From NCBI GenBank assembly GCA_038133505.1, contig JAYPTI010000143.1:1-7980 (forward strand): a DNA stretch of 7,980 bases, read 5' to 3'. Position numbers and translations under genes: made by a program. Shown piece after piece: positions 1-4,352 of this stretch (within the stretch, counting starts at the first letter, position 1; every line of letters begins with the position of its first letter). Below the pieces are notes generated by a model, which worked only from the letters and a program-made list of their open reading frames with translations, was not told the origin of the DNA and ran no database searches. The stretch is from JAYQUR01 sp038133505. Lineage in GTDB: Bacteria; Pseudomonadota; Alphaproteobacteria; MPNO01; UBA830.

Positions 1-159
1 ATCGAACAATGGAGGCGACACTACAACACCGTCCGGCCGCACAGTGCGCTGAGATATAGGCCACCGGCCCCACAGACCATCGAGGCGGCCCGCGGCGATC
101 CGCCCTTCGCTGCGGAGGGGCTGCGGGCTACTCGCCGCTCAACAACGAGACTAAACTAA
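1..159 (+). CDS. IS3-family transposase (OrfB/integrase), C-terminal fragment
   Basis: Frame 1 is open from the window edge to a TAA at 157-159 and encodes the last 52 residues. It opens with IEQWRRHYNTVRPHSALRYR, which matches the strongly conserved tail of IS3-family OrfB integrases (the W..HYN..RPH..L.Y.PP block just after the catalytic DDE core). The PPAP stretch and a basic tail follow. The catalytic Asp and Glu residues lie upstream of the window, so I cannot say whether the enzyme is intact. In this family the protein catalyses cut-and-circularise transposition and is usually made by programmed frameshifting between orfA and orfB; neither can be seen here. Only the C-terminal end is present because the window starts inside the gene. 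Confidence 0.85.
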   Translation: MEQWRRHYNTVRPHSALRYRPPAPQTIEAARGDPPFAAEGLRATRRSTTRLN

Positions 160-688
160 CCGCTGGTACTAAACGTGGGGGCAGGTCAGACTGCAGCATC
201 TGGGACGATTCGTCGGTATCGATCTTGCCGACGTGAACCGCCTTGGGACCCACGCTGTAGGTCTTCTGCCACTTGGCTTCGTCGCCCTGCCAGTAGTCGG
301 ACGTCACGTCGCTCTGACCCACGTTCAGGCCCTTGTTGTCCATGACGAAGATCTCGGTATAGAGACCCGCCGAGTCTTCCTTCACCTTCTTGAGGAAGGC
401 GGACAGGGCATTCGCCAGAATCCCGGACGACAGCGGACCGCCGCCGGCCTTGACCTCGGCGCGCCAGGTCTTGTCCATCTTGTCGATGTCGGCCTGCGAC
501 AGCGACGCGTACTTCGCGTTCTGGGCATTGATGGCGTCGATGACCGCCGGGTTGCCCGCCCACGAGGATACCTTCGTGGCGGCGAGTTGCTTCATCGGCG
601 CGACGTGCTCGCCGTCGGCAAGGGCGGGGACCGCAAGTCCGCTCGCGATGACGATGGCGGCCGCGGTCTGGAAGATCTTGTATTTCAT
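128..688 (-). pseudogene. Exported Cache/PDC-like protein, 3' end removed by the IS insertion
   Basis: The ATG at 688-686 follows a good ribosome site (ACGGAGAC) and starts a classic signal peptide: MKYKIF, a hydrophobic stretch to about residue 20, then AxA-type cleavage after VPALA (about residue 24). The mature part has a helical region (residues 30-108) followed by TEIFVMDNKGLNVGQSDVTS (111-130) and DYWQGDEAKWQKT (131-143). I recognise these as the core strands and ligand-pocket loop of periplasmic Cache/PDC-type sensor domains. Native coding ends near residue 166 (base 189); the last 20 residues, starting DLPPRL, come from the IS terminus, with a TAG at 130-128. The final strands of the domain, probably 20-30 residues, are therefore missing. 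There is no membrane anchor or signalling domain in what remains, so the intact protein was probably a free periplasmic binding or sensing protein. The ligand is unknown. The domain call rests on remembered family patterns. Confidence 0.72.
160..188 (+). repeat. Presumed right terminal inverted repeat of the IS
   Basis: The 29 bp between the transposase stop codon and the resumption of the interrupted host gene end in a G-run and terminal CA. On the minus strand this reads TGACCTGCCCCCACGTTTAG, with the TG terminus and C-run common in IS3-family terminal repeats. The partner repeat is outside the window, so the repeat status is inferred from family knowledge and position. Confidence 0.55.
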
Positions 689-787
689 CGGATGTCTCCG
701 TTGGATGTTCGAATGGCCGCCCGTATTACTGTCGGCGACCGATCCGCGCCGGGCGGCGCGGGTCATCCGCGAAAGTCCGCTAGTTTG

Positions 788-805
788 ATTTAAAAATGTT
801 TAAAT
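788..805. repeat. AT-rich perfect inverted repeat, 7-bp arms, 4-bp loop
   Basis: ATTTAAA (788-794) and TTTAAAT (799-805) flank AATG. It lies between the SH3-domain gene stop (834) and the start of the broken Cache-like gene (688), both on the minus strand. It contains two TTAA tetramers separated by 6 bp, close to but not the N7 spacing of CtrA sites. It could be a weak terminator for the SH3 gene, a regulator site or a promoter element of the downstream gene. The symmetry is certain; the function is not. Confidence 0.5.
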
Positions 806-822
806 ATTCGAATTCATCGAAT
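806..822. repeat. Second inverted repeat directly abutting the first, 6-bp arms
   Basis: ATTCGA (806-811) and TCGAAT (817-822) flank ATTCA and include an EcoRI-type GAATTC. The repeat starts on the base after the previous one ends. Bases 781-840 are about 75% A+T by my count, in a GC-rich region. On the transcript of the SH3 gene this hairpin would come 12 nt after the stop and be followed by A/T-rich sequence, so a weak intrinsic terminator is possible, though there is no clean U-tract. Confidence 0.45.
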
Positions 823-833
823 GCTTGTGGATA

Positions 834-1331
834 CTATTCTATGCGCTCTGTCGAATAGACGCCCCAGACGTGCGACCGGCGCATCCAGCCCCGCTTTCCT
901 TCGGTTTCGACCCGACACCAGTCGTTTTCGCACTTAAGTATTCGCGCCAGGACCTTTTCCTCGACGCGCGCGACAATTTGGGCGTCCGGAGAGGGGTCCG
1001 CCCGCAGAGGCTGCAGCCCGCCCGTCACCAGAGCGGTCCGGCGGCCGGAGAGCATCGTCCGGTGGACCCAGCCTTCGGAGCCCTGCCAGTCGCGGACGCG
1101 TCGCCAGTTCTCGAACTCGCCGACGATTTCGACCGGCATGCCGCGGAAGACGTACACCCATTCGACGGGATAGCGGACGCCGGGGCCGGTCCGCATATGG
1201 ACCTTGTCGGCCCGAAGCGAGGCGAACCGGGGCAGCGGCAAGCCGGTCTGAGCTGCGGCAACTTGGGCAATGCCGGTGAAAACCAGCAGCATCAGAGCGA
1301 GGGCGGCGGGGAATTTTCCGGCGCGGAGCAT
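834..1331 (-). CDS. Exported bacterial SH3-domain protein (COG3807-like)
   Basis: The product is 165 residues. An N-terminal signal peptide (MLRAGK, then hydrophobic FPAALALMLLVFTGIAQ, cleavage near VAAA, residues 24-27) sends it out of the cytoplasm. Residues about 36-100 form an SH3-like repeat: FASLRADKVHMRTGPG, YPVEWVY, GMPVEIVGEF, WRRVRDWQGSEGWVH and LSGRRTALV are hallmarks of this alphaproteobacterial family. A second degenerate SH3-like unit follows (about 104-158; LQPLRADPSPDAQIVARVE and WCRVETEGKRGWMRRSHVWGVY). Two cysteines (134, 139) could pair in the periplasm. Such domains usually bind peptidoglycan or other envelope ligands; the exact role is unknown. The ATG at 1331 puts the signal peptide at the very N terminus. 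An in-frame GTG at 1367 preceded by GAGG is an alternative that adds 12 residues. The gene is divergent from the neighbouring dehydrogenase, a pairing I recall from other alphaproteobacteria. Confidence 0.88.
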   Translation of the reverse strand: MLRAGKFPAALALMLLVFTGIAQVAAAQTGLPLPRFASLRADKVHMRTGPGVRYPVEWVYVFRGMPVEIVGEFENWRRVRDWQGSEGWVHRTMLSGRRTALVTGGLQPLRADPSPDAQIVARVEEKVLARILKCENDWCRVETEGKRGWMRRSHVWGVYSTERIE

Positions 1332-1337
1332 GATGCG

Positions 1338-1343
1338 ATTATA
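1338..1343 (-). promoter_or_regulatory. Perfect -10 hexamer (TATAAT) 6 bp before the SH3 gene start codon
   Basis: On the minus strand TATAAT is followed by CGCATC and then ATG at 1331. Standard sigma-70 geometry puts the transcription start on or next to the A of that ATG, giving a leaderless mRNA; no Shine-Dalgarno sequence is visible before this ATG. The -35 region at 17-bp spacing (TGGAGC, 1366-1361) matches the consensus in only 3 of 6 positions, so the promoter is plausible rather than proven. Confidence 0.4.
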
Positions 1344-1372
1344 GGCGCTCGGGTGACTCGGCTCCACGGCCT

Positions 1373-1396
1373 CAACATCTCCGGCAACATCTCTGG
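1373..1396 (+). repeat. Tandem 12-bp direct repeat in the divergent control region
   Basis: CAACATCTCCGG (1373-1384) is followed at once by CAACATCTCTGG (1385-1396), 11 of 12 identical. A shortened third copy, CAACTTCCGG, lies at 1402-1411. The array sits in the 120-bp gap between the SH3 gene start and the dehydrogenase start and overlaps a -35-like TGGACA (1394-1399) for the dehydrogenase. The position suits an operator for a regulator of the dehydrogenase; no regulator gene is in the window. Confidence 0.5.
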
Positions 1397-1451
1397 ACAA
1401 CCAACTTCCGGCCTGATACGCCGTGTCGAGGCAAAGGGAGGAACAAAAAGG

Positions 1452-2432
1452 ATGGCGCGCAGCAAGCCCGTCGTCATCGTGACGCGACGATTGCCCGGCG
1501 ACGTCGAGACGCGGATGATGGAACTGTTCGAGGCGCGCCTCAACGCTTCCGATTCGCCGATGACCGCGGACGAAATCGTGGCTGCTGCGGACGGCGCCGA
1601 CGTCCTCGTCCCCACCGTGACCGACCGCATCGACGCAGATCTCATCAACCGCCTGCCCGACTCCGTGCAGCTCATCGCCAATTTCGGCGTCGGCGTGAAC
1701 CACATCGATCTCGAGGCGGCCGCGGCGCGCAAGATTGCGGTAACCAATACGCCCGGCGTCCTGACCGACGATACCGCCGACATGACCGCCTGTCTGCTTC
1801 TCGCTGCGCCGCGGCGGCTGGTCGAGGGCGACCGGCTGGTGCGCGGCGGCGGCTGGGCTGGCTGGTCGCCGACCTTCATGATCGGGCACCGGATCTCGGG
1901 CAAGCGGCTCGGGATCATCGGCATGGGCCGGATCGGCCAGGCGGTCGCGCGCCGGGTGCGCGGTTTCGGCATGACCGTCCACTATCACAACCGCAAACGG
2001 GTCCATGCCGATATCGAGACGGAGCTGGAGGCGACCTACTGGGAAAGCCTCGACCAGATGCTGGCGCATATGGACTTCATCTCGATCAACTGCCCGCATA
2101 CGAAGGAAACGCATCATCTTCTGGACGCGCGCCGGCTCGAACTTCTGAAGCCGCATGCGTTCCTCGTGAATACCGCGCGCGGCGAAATCGTCGACGAGGC
2201 GGCGCTTGCGAAAATGCTGGCGGAGCGGCGGATCGCGGGCGCCGGCCTCGACGTCTACGAACGAGAGCCGGAAGTCGATCCCGGGCTCCTGAAGCTCGAC
2301 AATGTCGTGCTTGCGCCGCATCTCGGCTCCGCGACGCAAGAAGGCCGCGTCGCCATGGGCGAGAAGGTCATCGTCAACATCCGCAGTTTCGTCGATCAGC
2401 ACAGCCCGCCCGACAGGGTATTCGAGATTTGA
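1452..2432 (+). CDS. D-2-hydroxyacid dehydrogenase, glyoxylate/hydroxypyruvate reductase type
   Basis: The product is 326 residues, the usual length for the family. The enzyme interconverts D-2-hydroxyacids and 2-oxoacids with NAD(P)H in the cytoplasm; family similarity suggests glyoxylate or hydroxypyruvate as substrate. The N-terminal substrate lobe has ANFGVGVNHID (76-86) and NTPGVLTDDTAD (99-110). The Rossmann lobe has GMGRIG (157-162) and ends its second strand in HYHNRKR (177-183). The basic residues there, with no acidic one, favour NADPH. The catalytic triad is present: Arg243 in NTARGE, Glu272 in DVYEREP, His290 in APHLGSAT. Start choice: AAAGGGAGG lies 10 bp before this ATG, while the open frame upstream is the shadow of the divergent SH3 gene. 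It is the only plus-strand housekeeping gene here and converges on the dsrE-like gene with a 15-bp gap. Exact substrate is uncertain. Confidence 0.93.
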   Translation: MARSKPVVIVTRRLPGDVETRMMELFEARLNASDSPMTADEIVAAADGADVLVPTVTDRIDADLINRLPDSVQLIANFGVGVNHIDLEAAAARKIAVTNTPGVLTDDTADMTACLLLAAPRRLVEGDRLVRGGGWAGWSPTFMIGHRISGKRLGIIGMGRIGQAVARRVRGFGMTVHYHNRKRVHADIETELEATYWESLDQMLAHMDFISINCPHTKETHHLLDARRLELLKPHAFLVNTARGEIVDEAALAKMLAERRIAGAGLDVYEREPEVDPGLLKLDNVVLAPHLGSATQEGRVAMGEKVIVNIRSFVDQHSPPDRVFEI

Positions 2433-2447
2433 CCCCGGGTCCGGTGT

Positions 2448-2831
2448 TCAGACGTAGAGCACCGCGCCTTTATCCGACGCATCCGCCAGAAAGCTGACGG
2501 CACTTCCCTCGGTGACAGGGACGTCGGGCCGCAATTCGCCGCGGGTGAGCCTGCAATCGCGGAGGCCCATCTCGCAGACCATGAAGACGGCGTCGAGTTC
2601 GACGCAGGCGCTTAGCAGTTCCTCGAACGTCGCCAGACCCTTGTCGGAGAGATCGGCCTCCCGCTCGGCGTTCGCCCATGCCGGCGTGAGCGCCCGTGTC
2701 GCTGCCATGGCGAACAGCAGGGTAACCGGCTTTCCCGTGGCGAGCGCGGCGCTGGCCAGCACGAGCGAGTAATGGATGCGGTCGAAGTCGTCCGTCTGGA
2801 CGATCAGCGAGAGTTTCTCGGGGGAGGCCAT
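2448..2831 (-). CDS. Small DsrE-family protein
   Basis: The product is 127 residues, cytoplasmic, with the alternating strand-helix layout of the DsrE/DsrF/TusD fold. KLSLIVQTDDFDRIHYSLVLASAA (6-29) gives strand 1 and helix 1, KPVTLLFAMAATRAL (34-48) strand 2, then FEELLSACVELDAVFMVCEMGLRDC (69-93). The last block resembles DsrE2-type proteins, in which a cysteine in a helix and another after the next strand are conserved; here these are Cys76 and Cys86, with Cys93 extra. Family members bind or relay persulfide sulfur or stabilise partner complexes, but many are uncharacterised. The start lies 14 bp after the upstream moeB-like stop and has no good Shine-Dalgarno sequence, so translational coupling is likely. 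It is probably the last gene of the dut-moeB-dsrE unit. No terminator is visible in the 15 bp before the convergent gene ends. The family call is fairly sure; no specific function is assigned. Confidence 0.8.
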   Translation of the reverse strand: MASPEKLSLIVQTDDFDRIHYSLVLASAALATGKPVTLLFAMAATRALTPAWANAEREADLSDKGLATFEELLSACVELDAVFMVCEMGLRDCRLTRGELRPDVPVTEGSAVSFLADASDKGAVLYV

Positions 2832-2845
2832 GACAGCCGGGTCCG

Positions 2846-3640
2846 CTATACCGCGTATGCCGACAGGTCGGTGATCGACGGCGCGTCGCCGCACAGCGGA
2901 CAGGCCGGATCGCGCGGCAGCTTCATCTTGCGGACGGTCGTCGACAGCGCGTCGTATATCAGGAGAGACCCGGCGAGGCTGTCGCCGATCCCCATGATTT
3001 CCTTCATCACCTCGATCGCCTGCAGCGAGCCCATCATGCCGGCGAGCGCGCCGAGGACGCCGCCTTCCGAGCAGCTCGGCACCATGCCGGCCGGCGGCGC
3101 CTCCCGGTAAAGGCAGCGGTAGCACGGCTCGCCGTCGCCGAGCCCGGAACGGAAGGTCGCGATCTGGCCCTCGAAGCGGAGGATCGCCGCCGAGACGAGC
3201 GTCTTGCCCGCCAAGTGGCAGGCATCGTTGACCAGAAACCGCGTTTCGAAATTGTCGCTGCCGTCGGCGATTATGTCGTAGTCGGCGATCAGGGCGTTCA
3301 CGTTCGAGGCGTCGAGCCGCGTGCGGTGGGTCTCGAGCGTCACGTCCGGATTGACGTCCGAGACGGTCTTCTCGGCGCTGTCGACCTTCGGCATGCCGAT
3401 GCGGCTGGTGCCGTGGATGACCTGGCGCTGAAGGTTGGAGAGATCGACCACGTCGTCGTCGACCACGCCGATGGTGCCGACGCCGGCCGCCGCCAGATAG
3501 AGCAGCAGCGGCGCGCCCAGCCCGCCCGCGCCGACGACCAGCACGCGCGCCTCGAGCAGCTTCGTCTGGCCGACGCCGCCCACCTCGGGCAGCACGATGT
3601 GCCGCGCGTAGCGGTGGAGTTGATCTTCGGTGTAGTCCAT
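2846..3640 (-). CDS. moeB: MoeB/ThiF/HesA-family adenylyltransferase (E1-like)
   Basis: The product is 264 residues, the usual size for a MoeB without a rhodanese domain. Members adenylate the C-terminal glycine of a ubiquitin-like sulfur carrier (MoaD for molybdopterin, ThiS for thiamine) so that sulfur can be loaded. The opening RYARHIVLPEVGGVGQ (10-25) holds the ATP-contacting Arg13. VVGAGGLGAP (35-44) is the nucleotide loop, DDDVVDLSNLQRQ (61-73) the ATP/Mg segment, and DGSDN (126-130) holds the catalytic Asp129. Zinc is held by CYRC (173-176) and CPLC (247-250). Cys190 in VPSCSEGGVLG is the conserved cysteine that in relatives forms a thioester or persulfide. No moaD, thiS or moaE gene is nearby, so the partner carrier cannot be named; moeB is the conventional label rather than a proven function. 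It starts 32 bp after dut and the DsrE-like gene follows 14 bp downstream, suggesting one transcript. Confidence 0.88.
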   Translation of the reverse strand: MDYTEDQLHRYARHIVLPEVGGVGQTKLLEARVLVVGAGGLGAPLLLYLAAAGVGTIGVVDDDVVDLSNLQRQVIHGTSRIGMPKVDSAEKTVSDVNPDVTLETHRTRLDASNVNALIADYDIIADGSDNFETRFLVNDACHLAGKTLVSAAILRFEGQIATFRSGLGDGEPCYRCLYREAPPAGMVPSCSEGGVLGALAGMMGSLQAIEVMKEIMGIGDSLAGSLLIYDALSTTVRKMKLPRDPACPLCGDAPSITDLSAYAV

Positions 3641-3672
3641 GCGCCTAAAATGGCGCTAAGGGCGGTGGTTGT

Positions 3673-4167
3673 CTATCGACCGGTCGAGCCGAACCCGCCT
3701 GCGCCCCGCGCCGTCTCCGGCAACGCGTCGACTTCCTCGAATATTCCCTGCGTGACGGGGGCGATGACCATCTGGGCGATCCGCATGCCGCGTTCGATGG
3801 TGAACGGCGCGTCGCCAAGATTGATCAGGATGACCTTCACCTCGCCGCGATAGTCGGCATCGACCGTCCCGGGCGTGTTGAGCACGGTGACGCCGTCGCG
3901 CGCGGCGAGGCCGGAGCGCGGGCGGACCTGCGCCTCGTATCCTGCCGGCAGGGCGATGGCGAGGCCGGTCGGCACCAGCGTGCGTTCGCCCGGCGCCAGT
4001 GTCAGCGCCTCGTCGATGGCGGCTGCGAGATCCATGCCGGCGGACTGTTCGGTCTCGTAGGCCGGCAGCGGCAAATCGGCATTGTGCGCCAGGCGCTGCA
4101 CCGAAATGCGGACGCGCGACGGCGCGTCGGTTTCGGGGAGATCGATGTCGGCGATGGAATGGGCCAC
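3673..4167 (-). CDS. dut: Deoxyuridine 5'-triphosphate nucleotidohydrolase (dUTPase)
   Basis: The enzyme hydrolyses dUTP to dUMP and pyrophosphate, keeping uracil out of DNA and feeding thymidylate synthesis. All five motifs of the trimeric family are present (164-residue numbering): SAGMDLAAA (42-50), PRSGLAARDGV (83-93), NTPGTVDADYRGEVKV (97-112, catalytic Asp103), RIAQMVIAP (129-137) and RGAGGFGSTGR (154-164), the C-terminal arm that closes over the nucleotide. I chose the GTG at 4167 because AAGG lies about 10 bp upstream. A GTG at 4254 keeps the frame open but adds 29 residues with no family match and only about half G/C at third positions, and it overlaps a TATAGT that may be the promoter -10. 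The true start could also be further downstream. coaBC lies upstream, as in many bacteria including E. coli; the 185-bp gap contains the DnaA-box cluster. Confidence 0.93.
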   Translation of the reverse strand: MAHSIADIDLPETDAPSRVRISVQRLAHNADLPLPAYETEQSAGMDLAAAIDEALTLAPGERTLVPTGLAIALPAGYEAQVRPRSGLAARDGVTVLNTPGTVDADYRGEVKVILINLGDAPFTIERGMRIAQMVIAPVTQGIFEEVDALPETARGAGGFGSTGR

Positions 4168-4253
4168 GGATCCGGTACCTTGGTTGCGAGGGTAGACACG
4201 AAACGTCGGTTGACGAACGGCTGAATCATGCCGGAATCGCGCCGGGTTGACCA

Positions 4254-4259
4254 CTATAT
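4254..4259 (-). promoter_or_regulatory. Possible -10 element of a dut promoter
   Basis: The minus strand reads TATAGT here, 5 of 6 to the -10 consensus, in the AT-rich part of the coaBC-dut gap just downstream of the DnaA-like boxes. No convincing -35 hexamer is found at 16-18 bp. If used, it gives a leader of roughly 80 nt before the chosen dut start and rules out the longer GTG start at 4254. Confidence 0.25.
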
Positions 4260-4278
4260 CTGGGCATTAAATTCCGCG

Positions 4279-4314
4279 TTATGCACAACAAATTGTGAAT
4301 AAGGCTGTGGATGA
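4279..4314 (-). promoter_or_regulatory. Cluster of three DnaA-box-like sites between coaBC and dut
   Basis: TTATGCACA (4279-4287, plus strand) and TTATTCACA (4294-4302, minus strand) both fit the consensus TTATNCACA exactly. They face each other as a dyad of 10-bp arms, 9 of 10 matching, with a 4-bp centre. TCATCCACA (4314-4306, minus) differs by one base from the strong box TTATCCACA and starts 12 bp from the second. Bases 4251-4300 are about 62% A+T in a GC-rich region. GANTC sites, the methylation target of CcrM in alphaproteobacteria, lie at 4223-4227, 4234-4238 and 4341-4345. The cluster is upstream of dut, so it may control dut, or it may be origin-related. The sequence matches are certain; binding by DnaA is inference. 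Confidence 0.5.
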
Positions 4315-4321
4315 CGCCCCG

Positions 4322-4343
4322 ATCGTTTCTACTCCGAAACGAT
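4322..4343 (-). terminator. Perfect 8-bp hairpin after coaBC, weak or factor-assisted terminator
   Basis: GAAACGAT (4336-4343) and ATCGTTTC (4322-4329) pair perfectly around a 6-base loop, beginning 9 bp downstream of the coaBC stop codon. No U-tract follows on the coaBC transcript (the next bases are CGGGGCG), so it is not a classic intrinsic terminator. It may instead slow or protect the 3' end of the coaBC message. Its right arm runs into a GATTC (GANTC) site. Confidence 0.4.
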
Positions 4344-4352
4344 TCTCGTCGG

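Larger units (their letters stand above)
1..188 (+). mobile_element. Right end of an IS3-family insertion sequence (left part outside window)
   Basis: The segment holds the 3' end of an IS3-type transposase gene, then 29 bp of non-coding terminal DNA ending in GGGGGCAGGTCA. IS3-family elements end in 5'-TG...CA-3', so I place the outer end at 188, immediately before sequence that resumes a minus-strand reading frame. The rest of the element lies left of base 1, so neither the left inverted repeat nor the target duplication can be checked. The insertion disrupts the exported Cache-like gene on the opposite strand. The transposase is transcribed rightward, so read-through from it would be antisense to that gene. 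The family call is confident; the exact boundary is inferred from the terminal CA and could be off by a few bases. Confidence 0.85.

Noticed and set aside
233..793. Plus-strand open frames opposite the Cache-like gene
   Set aside because: The minus-strand frame has a ribosome site, a signal peptide and a domain-like sequence. The plus-strand frames have none of these.
790..803. CtrA binding site (TTAA-N7-TTAA)
   Set aside because: The two TTAA tetramers are 6 bp apart, not 7, and sit inside an inverted repeat that explains them.
825..1451. Upstream in-frame extension of the dehydrogenase
   Set aside because: It is antisense to the SH3 gene and has no dehydrogenase homology. A strong ribosome site directly precedes the ATG at 1452 and the family length fits.
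1332..2402. Minus-strand extension of the SH3 frame through the dehydrogenase gene
   Set aside because: The frame is open only because it mirrors the GC-rich dehydrogenase codons. The signal peptide starting at 1331 would be internal if it were used.
2431..2441. GACCC-C-GGGTC palindrome at the end of the dehydrogenase as a bidirectional terminator
   Set aside because: A one-base loop cannot form a hairpin, and no T-run follows on either strand.
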